DNA from: Mangrovibacterium sp041596335 | Lineage (GTDB): Bacteria > Bacteroidota > Bacteroidia > Bacteroidales > Prolixibacteraceae | DNA: 64,000 nucleotides | Assembly: GCF_041596335.1 (NCBI RefSeq) | Contig: NZ_JBFHIT010000026.1 | Coordinates: 1-64,000, forward strand | Direction of reading: 5' to 3' | Part shown: piece after piece, positions 16,775 through 24,349 of the stretch | Layout: every line of letters starts with the position of its first letter | Position numbering within the stretch: the first letter of the stretch is position 1 | Translations under genes and position numbers: made by a program | Notes under the pieces: generated by a model | The model's database searches: none | The model's input: only the letters and a program-made list of their open reading frames with translations | What the model was told of the DNA's origin: nothing

Positions 16775-17455
16775 TTAGAAGGTGTATTTCAGAGCTGCAG
16801 TCGGGTTCACCATGAAACCATCATTCCCGGCGAAGTTCGAGCTAATTTCAACCTCTCCACCAAACGAGAAATGTGGACACACGTTGTACCAAATTTGAGG
16901 TTCTGTCAGGAAAACAAAATCACCATAAACAGTCTCTTCTTTCCAGAAATCGGCAAAACCACTGAATGTCATTTTACCTTTCAGGAAATTCAGATACCAA
17001 ACACCAGTCAACTGAAAAGATGCGTCATCAACTCCACGAATATTTTTATACAGTGCTTGTAACGTAAAGCCTCTTGAAAAGTCTTCCGCGTTCCAGCTAT
17101 ACTCCACACCACCTAACCAACAGTCGGCAATTTGATAGTGGCCTTCAAAAGCTCCATCTTTCCACTGTCCGAAACCACCATTGTATTCTACGTGAGCGGC
17201 AAAAGGTGACGATTCGCCCAGTTTGAACGCACGGGCAATCTCCCAATAGGCTTCACTAACTCCGTCAACATCACCAGCTCCATAATTCATATCAACGAAG
17301 AAGAAGGTGCTTCCCAATTTGTCAGGACGAAACATTTCAACGGTAGTTGTTAAATAACCACGACCATCACCCATATCATAATGAGTCTGGATATTTTGGG
17401 CCGAAACTACACCCGAAAACGCTACAGCAAGCAGGAGGAATAAAATTCTTTTCAT
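16775..17455 (-). CDS. DUF5020 outer-membrane protein, Tsx-like nucleoside channel
   Basis: A 226-residue protein from ATG 17455. That start is chosen over the 11-codon upstream extension because MKRILFLLLAVAFSGVVSA is a clean signal peptide. The mature part alternates aromatic and small residues as in a beta-barrel and ends in a terminal Phe (ALKYTF), the usual outer-membrane insertion signal. It matches the DUF5020 family, related to Tsx nucleoside channels. The purine permease gene follows after 12 bp, which supports purine or nucleoside uptake. The specific ligand is unknown. Confidence 0.8.
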   Translation of the reverse strand: MKRILFLLLAVAFSGVVSAQNIQTHYDMGDGRGYLTTTVEMFRPDKLGSTFFFVDMNYGAGDVDGVSEAYWEIARAFKLGESSPFAAHVEYNGGFGQWKDGAFEGHYQIADCWLGGVEYSWNAEDFSRGFTLQALYKNIRGVDDASFQLTGVWYLNFLKGKMTFSGFADFWKEETVYGDFVFLTEPQIWYNVCPHFSFGGEVEISSNFAGNDGFMVNPTAALKYTF

Positions 17456-17481
17456 AGTCTTTTCAATTTTTGGATTAAAAG

Positions 17482-17550
17482 TTAACAAGGCGGTAAAAAT
17501 ATAAAAAAAGTCGTAAAAATGAGACCGATAAGCTTCATCGGTTCTGTCAT
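17482..17550 (-). CDS. Possible 22-residue hydrophobic small peptide
   Basis: ATG at 17550 is preceded by AAGGAG with a 4-base spacer, a strong Shine-Dalgarno sequence that is unusual in this phylum. The peptide runs MTEPMKLIGLIFTTFF and ends in LPPC, so it has one short hydrophobic segment. It stops 26 bp before the DUF5020 start, allowing translational coupling or attenuation. I do not recognise it and it may be chance. Confidence 0.3.
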   Translation of the reverse strand: MTEPMKLIGLIFTTFFIFLPPC

Positions 17551-17792
17551 TCAGCTCCTTATTCTGGTGTTATACCTGGCCACTACAAACACCAACAGCA
17601 ACTCCCAACAGCACGAGTTCGCACACTACTCTGTATTTCTTACACTTAGCAACAAATAGATCAACAAAAGCCCAGCATCTGAAATTGATTTTCAACCGAT
17701 TTCTTTTTTGTTGACTGGAGCGCTTTTTTTACCATTTAACTGAACACATTAGGATTACAAAACCCGAAATTCGGATAACAGGAAGAAAATCC

Positions 17793-17800
17793 TACATTTG
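17793..17800 (+). promoter_or_regulatory. TACATTTG, -7-like promoter box for the acyl-CoA ligase
   Basis: Exact match to the Bacteroidota -7 consensus TAnnTTTG, 95 bp upstream of the ligase start. No clear -33 box is visible. Confidence 0.35.
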
Positions 17801-17895
17801 CTACTGATTTTTGAGACCTAAAAAGCTAGTTGCATTCTGAATTTAAATTTGGAAGTCTGGCAGATTGGTGAAAATTGACATTGAAGGATAAGGCC

Positions 17896-19530
17896 ATGAA
17901 TGAAAAGGGATTAATCGCCTGGTACAGGCAATCATTTCTGGAAAATGCGGAACTACCAGCTTTTTCCGATTACGAAGGAATTAACTACAGTTATGGCGAC
18001 GGCGCCAAATTGATTTACCAAATACACGGATTTTTTGAACAGTGCCAAATAGAAAAAGGAGACAAAGTGGCGCTTCTGGGCCGAAATACGTCGCATTGGG
18101 CCATTACGTTTCTGGCTACCATTAGCTACGGAGCGGTCGCGGTGCCCATACTTCCCGACTTCAACCCGGCTGATATTCATCACATTGTCCGTCACAGCGA
18201 ATCCAAAATCCTTTTTTCAGGCGACCAGTTTTCGGAGAAACTGGATATGGCCGAAATGCCGGATCTAACGGCTGTTGTCAGCCTGCAACGAATGGAACCG
18301 ATCTGGGCAAAAACAAACGAAATCTTTCACTTTTGGCGACAACACAACACCGGCCGTCCGGCATTTTCACCCGAGGTTTTTATGCCAACTGAGGTCGATG
18401 ACGACGACATTTGTGTGATCTCCTACACATCGGGCACATCAGGCTTCACCAAAGGAGTGATACTCCCGGTTCGCAGCTTGAAATCAAATATTCGTTTTGC
18501 ACGCGAAAGAATGCCGTTGAAAAAAGGCGAAAAGATTGTTTCATTTCTGCCCATGGCTCATGTTTTTGGTCTGCTGTTCGAGTTCCTTTTTCCGGTATCG
18601 CTCGGCTGCCATCTCACCTTCCTGACCAAAGCGCCCACACCTCAGATTATTGTAAAAGCGTTCAAGGAAATACAACCACACTTGATTTTGTCGGTTCCGT
18701 TGGTGATCGAAAAAATTTACCACAAACAAGTTCAACCGGCGCTGGAAAAACCGTTGATGTGCTTCCTGTTAAAAGTACCGGTCATAAAAACTATGCTGCA
18801 TCGAAAGGTGAGACAAAAACTGGTTGAAACTTTCGGTGGTCGGTTCTACGAAATTGTGATTGGTGGAGCAGCTTTAAACCGCGAAGTGGAAGATTTCTTC
18901 CGAAAAATTAAGTTTCCGTTCACCATCGGCTATGGAATGACCGAATGCGGACCACTGATTTCGTACGAGGAATGGAGCAAAACCCGTCCCTACTCGGCCG
19001 GTAAATTGGTCGACCGTATGGAATTGAAAATCGACTCGGCCGATCCGTTCAACGAAGTTGGTGAAATTTTGGTGCGAGGCGCCCATGTAATGTCGGGCTA
19101 TTATAAAAACCCGGAAGCTAGCGCACAAACTATTGACGAGGAGGGTTGGCTCCACACCGGAGACCTGGGTATTACCGACCAAAATAACTTCATCTACATT
19201 CGCGGACGTAGCAAAAACATGCTGCTTGGCCCATCGGGTCAGAACATTTATCCCGAAGAGATTGAAGCCAAACTGAGTAGCCAGCATTTCATACTCGAAA
19301 GCGTGGTGGTCGACCGCGAGGGCAAGCTCGTTGCCTTGGTCTTTCCCGATTACGAGAGCCTTCAGATTCATCATACTAAAAATGAAGAAATTGCCCGCAT
19401 CATGGAAGACTACCGGGTAAAAGTGAATAAAGAACTGGCCAAATACAGCCAAATTTCTCAAATTGAATTGGTTGAAACCGAATTTGAGAAAACACCAAAA
19501 CGGAACATCAAACGATATTTATACACCTGA
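17896..19530 (+). CDS. AMP-binding long-chain fatty acid-CoA ligase
   Basis: A 544-residue adenylate-forming enzyme. The ATP P-loop is YTSGTSGFTKGV, followed by FLPMAHVFGLLFEF, the A5 motif GYGMTECGP, the adenylation signature TGDLG and RGRSKNML with the hinge before the C-terminal lid, and a final conserved Lys in KTPKRNIKRYL. It should activate a fatty acid to acyl-CoA through an acyl-AMP in the cytoplasm or at the inner membrane. The start ATG at 17896 is chosen over an upstream TTG because AAGGA sits 7 bases before it. It is monocistronic or leads into rimM, 48 bp on. Confidence 0.88.
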   Translation: MNEKGLIAWYRQSFLENAELPAFSDYEGINYSYGDGAKLIYQIHGFFEQCQIEKGDKVALLGRNTSHWAITFLATISYGAVAVPILPDFNPADIHHIVRHSESKILFSGDQFSEKLDMAEMPDLTAVVSLQRMEPIWAKTNEIFHFWRQHNTGRPAFSPEVFMPTEVDDDDICVISYTSGTSGFTKGVILPVRSLKSNIRFARERMPLKKGEKIVSFLPMAHVFGLLFEFLFPVSLGCHLTFLTKAPTPQIIVKAFKEIQPHLILSVPLVIEKIYHKQVQPALEKPLMCFLLKVPVIKTMLHRKVRQKLVETFGGRFYEIVIGGAALNREVEDFFRKIKFPFTIGYGMTECGPLISYEEWSKTRPYSAGKLVDRMELKIDSADPFNEVGEILVRGAHVMSGYYKNPEASAQTIDEEGWLHTGDLGITDQNNFIYIRGRSKNMLLGPSGQNIYPEEIEAKLSSQHFILESVVVDREGKLVALVFPDYESLQIHHTKNEEIARIMEDYRVKVNKELAKYSQISQIELVETEFEKTPKRNIKRYLYT

Positions 19531-19565
19531 TGAATTGAAGCGGTCGGAAAGTCTGTCGCTTTTTA

Positions 19566-19573
19566 TAAATTTG
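19566..19573 (+). promoter_or_regulatory. TAAATTTG, -7-like box abutting the rimM start
   Basis: Exact TAnnTTTG match with only five bases between the box and the rimM ATG, so transcription would begin at or next to the start codon, giving a leaderless or nearly leaderless mRNA. Confidence 0.45.
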
Positions 19574-19578
19574 CTTAT

Positions 19579-20109
19579 ATGGAAACAATACCCAAAGTTG
19601 ATTGCCTGAAAATCGGCTACCTACAAAAACCGCATGGCATAAAAGGCGAAGTAGTGCTTCAGTTCGAACCGGAATACGAAAGCAGCCTCGAAGAAATGCC
19701 AACACTTTTCCTCGAAATCGACGGGCTTCTGGTTCCGTTTTTCATTCAGGATGAAGGACTTCGATTCCGTTCGGGCGAAACCGCACTCATCCTATTCGAT
19801 TGGATTGACGATGAAGAGCAAGCTCGTAAAATCTGTGGAACATCGGTCTACATCCACAAAGACGATTGGATTGACGATGCTGAAGAATTGTCGCTTCACG
19901 CTTTGGTCGGCTATACTTTGTTCGATACCGAAAGGGGCAAGATTGGCTCAATTCTTGAAGTCAACGATTACGCCGGAAACTTAATTTTATCGGTTGAATA
20001 CAACAAGCAAGAAGTACTCGTTCCTTTCAATGAGGATTTCCTGACTCGTTTTGATGAAGAAAAACGAGAAATGGAATTGCAATGCCCGGAGGGAATCTTC
20101 GATCTGTAA
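19579..20109 (+). CDS. rimM: Ribosome maturation factor RimM
   Basis: A 176-residue protein of the usual RimM length. The N-terminal domain has the signature KIGYLQKPHGIKGEVVL (about 10-26), and the C-terminal PRC-barrel follows (HALVGYTLFDTERGKIGSIL, then QEVLVPFNEDFL). RimM binds S19 and assists late assembly of the 30S head. The usual partners (rpsP, trmD, rplS) are not adjacent, so it stands apart from the common operon. A -7-like box sits five bases before the ATG. Confidence 0.95.
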   Translation: METIPKVDCLKIGYLQKPHGIKGEVVLQFEPEYESSLEEMPTLFLEIDGLLVPFFIQDEGLRFRSGETALILFDWIDDEEQARKICGTSVYIHKDDWIDDAEELSLHALVGYTLFDTERGKIGSILEVNDYAGNLILSVEYNKQEVLVPFNEDFLTRFDEEKREMELQCPEGIFDL

Positions 20110-20197
20110 TTTTTAAATTTCCCTTACATGCAAGCTTTCTTTTCTGAGAACGGCTTTTGGCATGTGCTTTTTCGAACGAAAACAGAAAACAATTAAA

Positions 20198-20914
20198 ATG
20201 AAACACATGAAAACTAGAATGAAAAATCTGTTGTTGATCGTGCTGCTGATCATAGGAACAACCCAGGTGCAAGCCGCAGACGAAATTCGCGAGCTGGCTG
20301 CCTTCTCCGAAATTACGTTGAGAGTTCCCGGGAAGCTTCACTTGGAACAAGGGAGCAAACAATCGGTGGAACTGGTTGGTAAAGCATCCACTCTGGACCA
20401 AATCGTAACAGAGGTGAAAGATCGCCAGTTGATTATCCGCTTCAAAACCAAAAACTTACTTTGGAAAGATTTCGAAACCGGTAAAATCGAGATTTTCATC
20501 ACCGTGCCCGACATCACCGCTCTCACCGTTTCCGGTTCAGGCGATATCATCAACGACGGGCCGATCAATTCGCGCATTCTGAGTCTGACCGCCAGTGGCA
20601 GTGGTAGCATAAAACTGGACGACTTGGTTTCTGAGCGTATAAAAACGACGATCTCGGGCAGTGGCAACGTGGAACTAGATGGCAACGAATCAGCTCAGGA
20701 TCTGAATATTACGATTTCCGGATCGGGAGGATTCAATGGCGAAGACTTTGAAGCAGAAGATGTTACAGTACGGATTGCCGGATCGGGAAGTGCACGAATC
20801 CACTGCAACAACAGCCTGATTGCGCGCATTGCCGGATCGGGAGATGTGCTGTACAACGGAAATCCCCGAATTGACCAATCTATAGCCGGATCGGGAAACG
20901 TGAAAGAGTTGTAG
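20198..20914 (+). CDS. DUF2807 (putative auto-transporter adhesin head, GIN domain) protein
   Basis: A 238-residue exported protein from ATG 20198, chosen because the signal peptide (MKNLLLIVLLIIGTTQVQA) follows it; the open frame extends 12 codons further up. The mature part is a DUF2807 domain: an N-terminal beta region (FSEITLRVPGKLHLEQG) and then a solenoid with a short repeated motif. SGSG or AGSG recurs about eight times at roughly 17-25-residue spacing, with GSGNV or GSGDI turns. The role is unknown; such proteins are exported and common in Bacteroidota. It ends upstream of a large inverted repeat. Confidence 0.85.
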   Translation: MKHMKTRMKNLLLIVLLIIGTTQVQAADEIRELAAFSEITLRVPGKLHLEQGSKQSVELVGKASTLDQIVTEVKDRQLIIRFKTKNLLWKDFETGKIEIFITVPDITALTVSGSGDIINDGPINSRILSLTASGSGSIKLDDLVSERIKTTISGSGNVELDGNESAQDLNITISGSGGFNGEDFEAEDVTVRIAGSGSARIHCNNSLIARIAGSGDVLYNGNPRIDQSIAGSGNVKEL

Positions 20915-20932
20915 CGTTTCGTCCCGGAAAAG

Positions 20933-21064
20933 AAGCGATTCAAAAAAGACCCACGGTTCAATTTACCATCGTCATCCTGAACATGCTTCAGGATCTCTGA
21001 TTGGCAGTGCAGATTCCTTAACGAATTGGGAATCACGAACCAGAAAGGCTTTCTTGAATCGCTT
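20933..21064. repeat. Nested inverted-repeat element acting as a bidirectional terminator
   Basis: A 132-bp element between two convergent genes. Outer arms AAGCGATTCAA (20933-20943) and TTGAATCGCTT (21054-21064) are perfect 11-bp complements. Inside lie GGTTC (20955-20959) and GAACC (21037-21041), and further inside a hairpin ATCCTGAA-CATGC-TTCAGGAT (20974-20994) and a weaker one (GATTCC/GGGAATC, about 21012-21034). T runs follow the outer arms on both strands. The inner hairpin resembles a dispersed CATCCTGA...TCAGGAT repeat seen in many genomes. Confidence 0.65.
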
Positions 21065-21067
21065 TTT

Positions 21068-21631
21068 TTATTCCCGAATAACCTTTATTTCTCCGCCAAC
21101 GCCCAACTTAATAATGCTGGAAGGTTTTGCGGCAGTTGTATCGTCCTGACGGTAAGCCACAACATAGTCGACAGACCGCTTAATATCGTCGCTAATTTCC
21201 GCAAAACAAGCTGGCGATGCCTCGCCGCTAATATTAGCCGATGTCGATACGATTGGTTTTCGAAAGCGCTGAATCAGTGCCCTGGAGAACTTTTCGTCAG
21301 TCAGCCGAATGCCAACTGAGCCATCTTCGGCCAGCAAGTTTTTCGCCAGATTTTTTGCACCCGGATAAATTATGGTCATCGGCTTATCGGTCACTTCAAT
21401 CAGGCTATAAGCTATTTCCGGAACTTCGTCCATGTAACGCTCCAGCAAATTGATGTTTTCCATCAGCACCAGCATACTTTTCGAATCGGCTCTTTTCTTG
21501 ATTTCGTAGACACGTTTAACAGCTTCTTCATTGGTCGCGTCGCACCCAATTCCCCAAATTGTATCAGTCGGGTACAGAATCACGCCACCTTTTTGCAGCA
21601 CCTCTAGTGCTTGTTTAATATCATCCTGCAT
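21068..21631 (-). CDS. tsaC: L-threonylcarbamoyladenylate synthase (TsaC/YwlC, short form)
   Basis: A 187-residue YrdC-domain protein. It has the nucleotide-binding opening GGVILYPTDTIWGIGCDA, then IKKRADSKSMLVL (KxR...S motif, about 44-56) and IVSTSANISGEA (about 125-136). It makes threonylcarbamoyl-AMP from threonine, bicarbonate and ATP for the t6A modification of ANN-decoding tRNAs. It is the short TsaC form without the C-terminal Sua5 domain. The ATG lies one base after the stop of the glycosyltransferase gene, so the two are cotranscribed. Confidence 0.92.
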   Translation of the reverse strand: MQDDIKQALEVLQKGGVILYPTDTIWGIGCDATNEEAVKRVYEIKKRADSKSMLVLMENINLLERYMDEVPEIAYSLIEVTDKPMTIIYPGAKNLAKNLLAEDGSVGIRLTDEKFSRALIQRFRKPIVSTSANISGEASPACFAEISDDIKRSVDYVVAYRQDDTTAAKPSSIIKLGVGGEIKVIRE

Positions 21632-21632
21632 C

Positions 21633-22751
21633 TTATAAATTTTGATATATTTTCATCAGTTCACGAGCATATAGCTCGGGGCGAAAACGTTCGGCATTTT
21701 CTCGTCCGAGCTGTATGTGCCGATTTCTTGTTGCCTCGTCGCCCAGCAACACATTTATTCCCAAAGCAATCTCTTCGGTGTCCTCCGGGTCGACATAAAA
21801 TCCACCATCGCCTCCAGCCTCGGGCATGCTGCTTCGGTTTGAAGTCAGCACCGGACAACCACAAGCCTGCGCTTCGGCAACGGGTAAACCAAACCCTTCG
21901 AAAAGCGACATAAAGATACTCAGTTCAGCCATTTGATAAAGATGAACCAACTCGTGATTACTCACCTGAGTCAGAAACATGATCCGCCCTTCGAGTTGCC
22001 TTACCAAAGGCTTCAATTTACCCATGTAAGCTGTTTGTTTACCAACCACAACAATTGGCATTTCAATCCGGTGGTCGACTAAAGCTTTCAGTACACGTTC
22101 CTGGTTTTTCCGCTTTTCAATGGTTCCCGGAATCAAAATAAATTGCTTGGGCAACCGGTATTTAAGGCGGGTAAATTCCCGATCATCTGTTAAAGAGTCT
22201 TCAAAGTAAATCGGATTTATCGATTGATACAGCAAGGCGATTTTGGATTCATCAACCTGCATAAATTCGATTAAATCGTTCTTTGTTTGACGACTAATCG
22301 CGATGATCTTGTCGGCAACATCAACTGCATGCCGATATTTACGATGATAAATTCGTCGGTCGGCAGCACGGTACAGATGCGGAAAGCGCCGAATGATGAG
22401 GTCGTGGAAGGTGACCACTTGCTTTATACGGGATCGATGCAGACCTACCGGTAACTCGTGACTCAGTCCATGAAAGATATCCAAACCGGCTTCTTTGGCT
22501 AATTCTGTTACCTGATAAGTTCTCCAAATTGGCTTAATGCTATTCCACCACGCTCCCTTGGGTGAAATGCAGACAGCATTTTCCGGCACTTCAAATAGTC
22601 CCTTCTGAACCTTGGTTGTATATAAAAAGTAGTCGTGTTCCGGATACTGATCGCACAGTGCACAAATCGTATTCCGACTGTAACTTCCCAACCCGGTTGA
22701 ATTTAGAAAGGCCCGTTTAGCATCGAACCCAATTTTCAAAGGCTTAGTCAT
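21633..22751 (-). CDS. Glycosyltransferase family 4 (GT-B)
   Basis: A 372-residue GT-B enzyme. The N-terminal Rossmann half includes IGFDAKRAFLNSTGLGSYSRN, and the C-terminal half has LIPGTIEKRKNQERVLKAL and the GT4 donor-site motif FEGFGLPVAEAQACGCPVL with the paired glutamates, then SSMPEAGGDGG. It should transfer a sugar from a nucleotide donor, probably in cell-envelope polysaccharide or glycolipid assembly. The acceptor and sugar cannot be told. It is translationally next to tsaC; no other glycan genes surround it. Confidence 0.88.
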   Translation of the reverse strand: MTKPLKIGFDAKRAFLNSTGLGSYSRNTICALCDQYPEHDYFLYTTKVQKGLFEVPENAVCISPKGAWWNSIKPIWRTYQVTELAKEAGLDIFHGLSHELPVGLHRSRIKQVVTFHDLIIRRFPHLYRAADRRIYHRKYRHAVDVADKIIAISRQTKNDLIEFMQVDESKIALLYQSINPIYFEDSLTDDREFTRLKYRLPKQFILIPGTIEKRKNQERVLKALVDHRIEMPIVVVGKQTAYMGKLKPLVRQLEGRIMFLTQVSNHELVHLYQMAELSIFMSLFEGFGLPVAEAQACGCPVLTSNRSSMPEAGGDGGFYVDPEDTEEIALGINVLLGDEATRNRHIQLGRENAERFRPELYARELMKIYQNL

Positions 22752-22794
22752 AAGTCAAAGTTAAAAAAAGACTCGAAGCGGAGACATTTCGACA

Positions 22795-22830
22795 CAAAAA
22801 AACCGGGCAACAGCTGCTCCCGGTTTTCTT
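22795..22830 (-). terminator. Terminator after lysA
   Basis: Minus-strand stem AACCGGG/CCCGGTT with a T run (about seven), 20 bp past the lysA stop. Confidence 0.88.
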
Positions 22831-22845
22831 ACCTATCAATTTGGA

Positions 22846-24108
22846 TTATTCAAAATCTTTTACTCCTTCGAAATCCAGGGTCGCAAAATAGTCCTCCAGC
22901 GTTTCGGCCCGACGGATTTGAACCACTTCGCCATTCTCGCGCAGCAACAATTCAGCCGAACGTAATTTACCGTTGTAGTTGAATCCCATGGAATGCCCAT
23001 GCGCACCTGTATCGTGAATCACCACCAAATCACCGGGATCAATTGACGGCAACAGGCGGTTGATGGCAAATTTGTCGTTGTTTTCGCAAAGTGAGCCGGT
23101 TACATCGTAAATGGTATTGCAAGGGCTTTTTTCTTTCCCCAAAATTGTGATGTGATGGTAAGCACCATACAGCGCCGGACGCATGAGGTTAGCCATACAC
23201 GAATCCAAACCGGCATATTTCTTATAGGTTTCTTTAATGTGCAATACTTCGGAAACCAAGTATCCGTAAGGACCAGTAATCGCACGCCCCGACTCAAAGA
23301 AAATCTTCAATGGATCCAGTCCATTGGCTACAATGTATTTTTCGTAACGTTCTTTGATTCCTTCACTAACCACCTTCAGGTCAACCGGTTTATGTTCATT
23401 CTTATAGGGAATACCAATCCCTCCACCGAGGTTGGCAAACTCGAACCGAATACCCAGCTCTTTCGACAAATCCACGATTGTATCGAAAATAATATCCGCT
23501 GTTTCCACAAAATAGTTAGCATCCAATTCGTTTGAAGCCACCATGGTGTGAATACCAAATCGTTTCACTCCTCTGGCTTTCAGTCGTTCATAACCTTCGA
23601 ACAATTGCTCGCGGGTAAAACCATATTTCGAATCTTCGGGATTTCCGATGATGATATTTCCTTCTTTTAAGGCTCCCGGATTATAGCGGAAACAAACCAG
23701 CTCGGGCAATCCGGCATTGGCTTCCAAATAGTCGATGTGCTTAATGTCATCCAGGTTGATGATTGCACCCAGCTCCATCGCTTTCTGATACTCGTAAGCC
23801 GGAGTGTCGTTCGATGTGAACATGATCTCTTCGCCACGCATGCCTAAACGTTCGGCCAGAACCAACTCGGCCATCGAGCTACAGTCGATCCCAAAACTCT
23901 CTTTACGCAAAAGCTTCATTAAGTAGGGGTTCGGAGCCGCTTTTATGGCATAATACTCTTTGAACCCCTCGTTCCACGAAAAAGCTTCGTTGAACTTGCG
24001 GGCATACTCCATCATTGCTTTTTCATCGTAAATATGAAAAGGCGTTGGGTGCGTTTCTATTACTTTCTCAATTTCTTCTTTTGTGAAGGGTAACTTTTTC
24101 CCGATCAT
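22846..24108 (-). CDS. lysA: Diaminopimelate decarboxylase (fold-type III PLP enzyme)
   Basis: A 420-residue alanine-racemase-fold decarboxylase. The PLP lysine is probably Lys56 in YYAIKAAPN. The phosphate-binding loop is NLGGGIGIPY (about 228-237), and the C-terminal substrate motif GSLCENNDKFA supplies the cysteine of the second active-site half, followed by HDTGAHGHSMGFNYNG. It should convert meso-diaminopimelate to L-lysine. The usual HIGSQ loop is here HTMVASNE, so carboxynorspermidine or another decarboxylase is a weaker alternative. A dapF homologue lies next upstream on the same strand, and asd is 7.6 kb away. Confidence 0.82.
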   Translation of the reverse strand: MIGKKLPFTKEEIEKVIETHPTPFHIYDEKAMMEYARKFNEAFSWNEGFKEYYAIKAAPNPYLMKLLRKESFGIDCSSMAELVLAERLGMRGEEIMFTSNDTPAYEYQKAMELGAIINLDDIKHIDYLEANAGLPELVCFRYNPGALKEGNIIIGNPEDSKYGFTREQLFEGYERLKARGVKRFGIHTMVASNELDANYFVETADIIFDTIVDLSKELGIRFEFANLGGGIGIPYKNEHKPVDLKVVSEGIKERYEKYIVANGLDPLKIFFESGRAITGPYGYLVSEVLHIKETYKKYAGLDSCMANLMRPALYGAYHHITILGKEKSPCNTIYDVTGSLCENNDKFAINRLLPSIDPGDLVVIHDTGAHGHSMGFNYNGKLRSAELLLRENGEVVQIRRAETLEDYFATLDFEGVKDFE

Positions 24109-24175
24109 ATGTTTGTGATTTTTAAATACTATTTTACCAGATCAACAGTTTACTCTGCTCAAGTTGACTGGACGG

Positions 24176-24183
24176 CAAAGATA
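24176..24183 (-). promoter_or_regulatory. TATCTTTG, -7-like promoter box for lysA
   Basis: Exact minus-strand TAnnTTTG match 67 bp upstream of the lysA start codon. Confidence 0.4.
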
Positions 24184-24349
24184 TCAATAAATCGAACGAT
24201 TTAGTTTCAAATCCGCAGCAACAGGGTTGTAAACCGATTGAATTGACAAATATTTCGCTTTTTTGTTCAAATAAAATCGTTGATTTATTAAACAAGATCT
24301 AACTTCTGGTATCTGAATGCCACCCTGCAGCTCTCAAAAAAGGTTGAAA

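Larger units (their letters stand above)
17456..17895. other. Divergent intergenic region between DUF5020 gene and acyl-CoA ligase
   Basis: A 440-bp stretch. It holds a possible 22-residue ORF with a strong ribosome binding site on the minus strand, two inverted repeats (17524-17542 ACCGAT/ATCGGT and 17565-17594 TGGTGTT/AACACCA) and a plus-strand -7-like box at 17793-17800. The minus-strand part could be a structured leader for purine uptake; I cannot match it to a known purine riboswitch. Confidence 0.45.

Noticed and set aside
17456..17700. Purine riboswitch in front of the DUF5020/NCS2 operon
   Set aside because: Inverted repeats exist, but I could not find the conserved junction bases of a purine or preQ1 riboswitch.
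18874..19461. 195-codon open frame on the minus strand
   Set aside because: Antisense to the acyl-CoA ligase, whose motifs are complete on the other strand.
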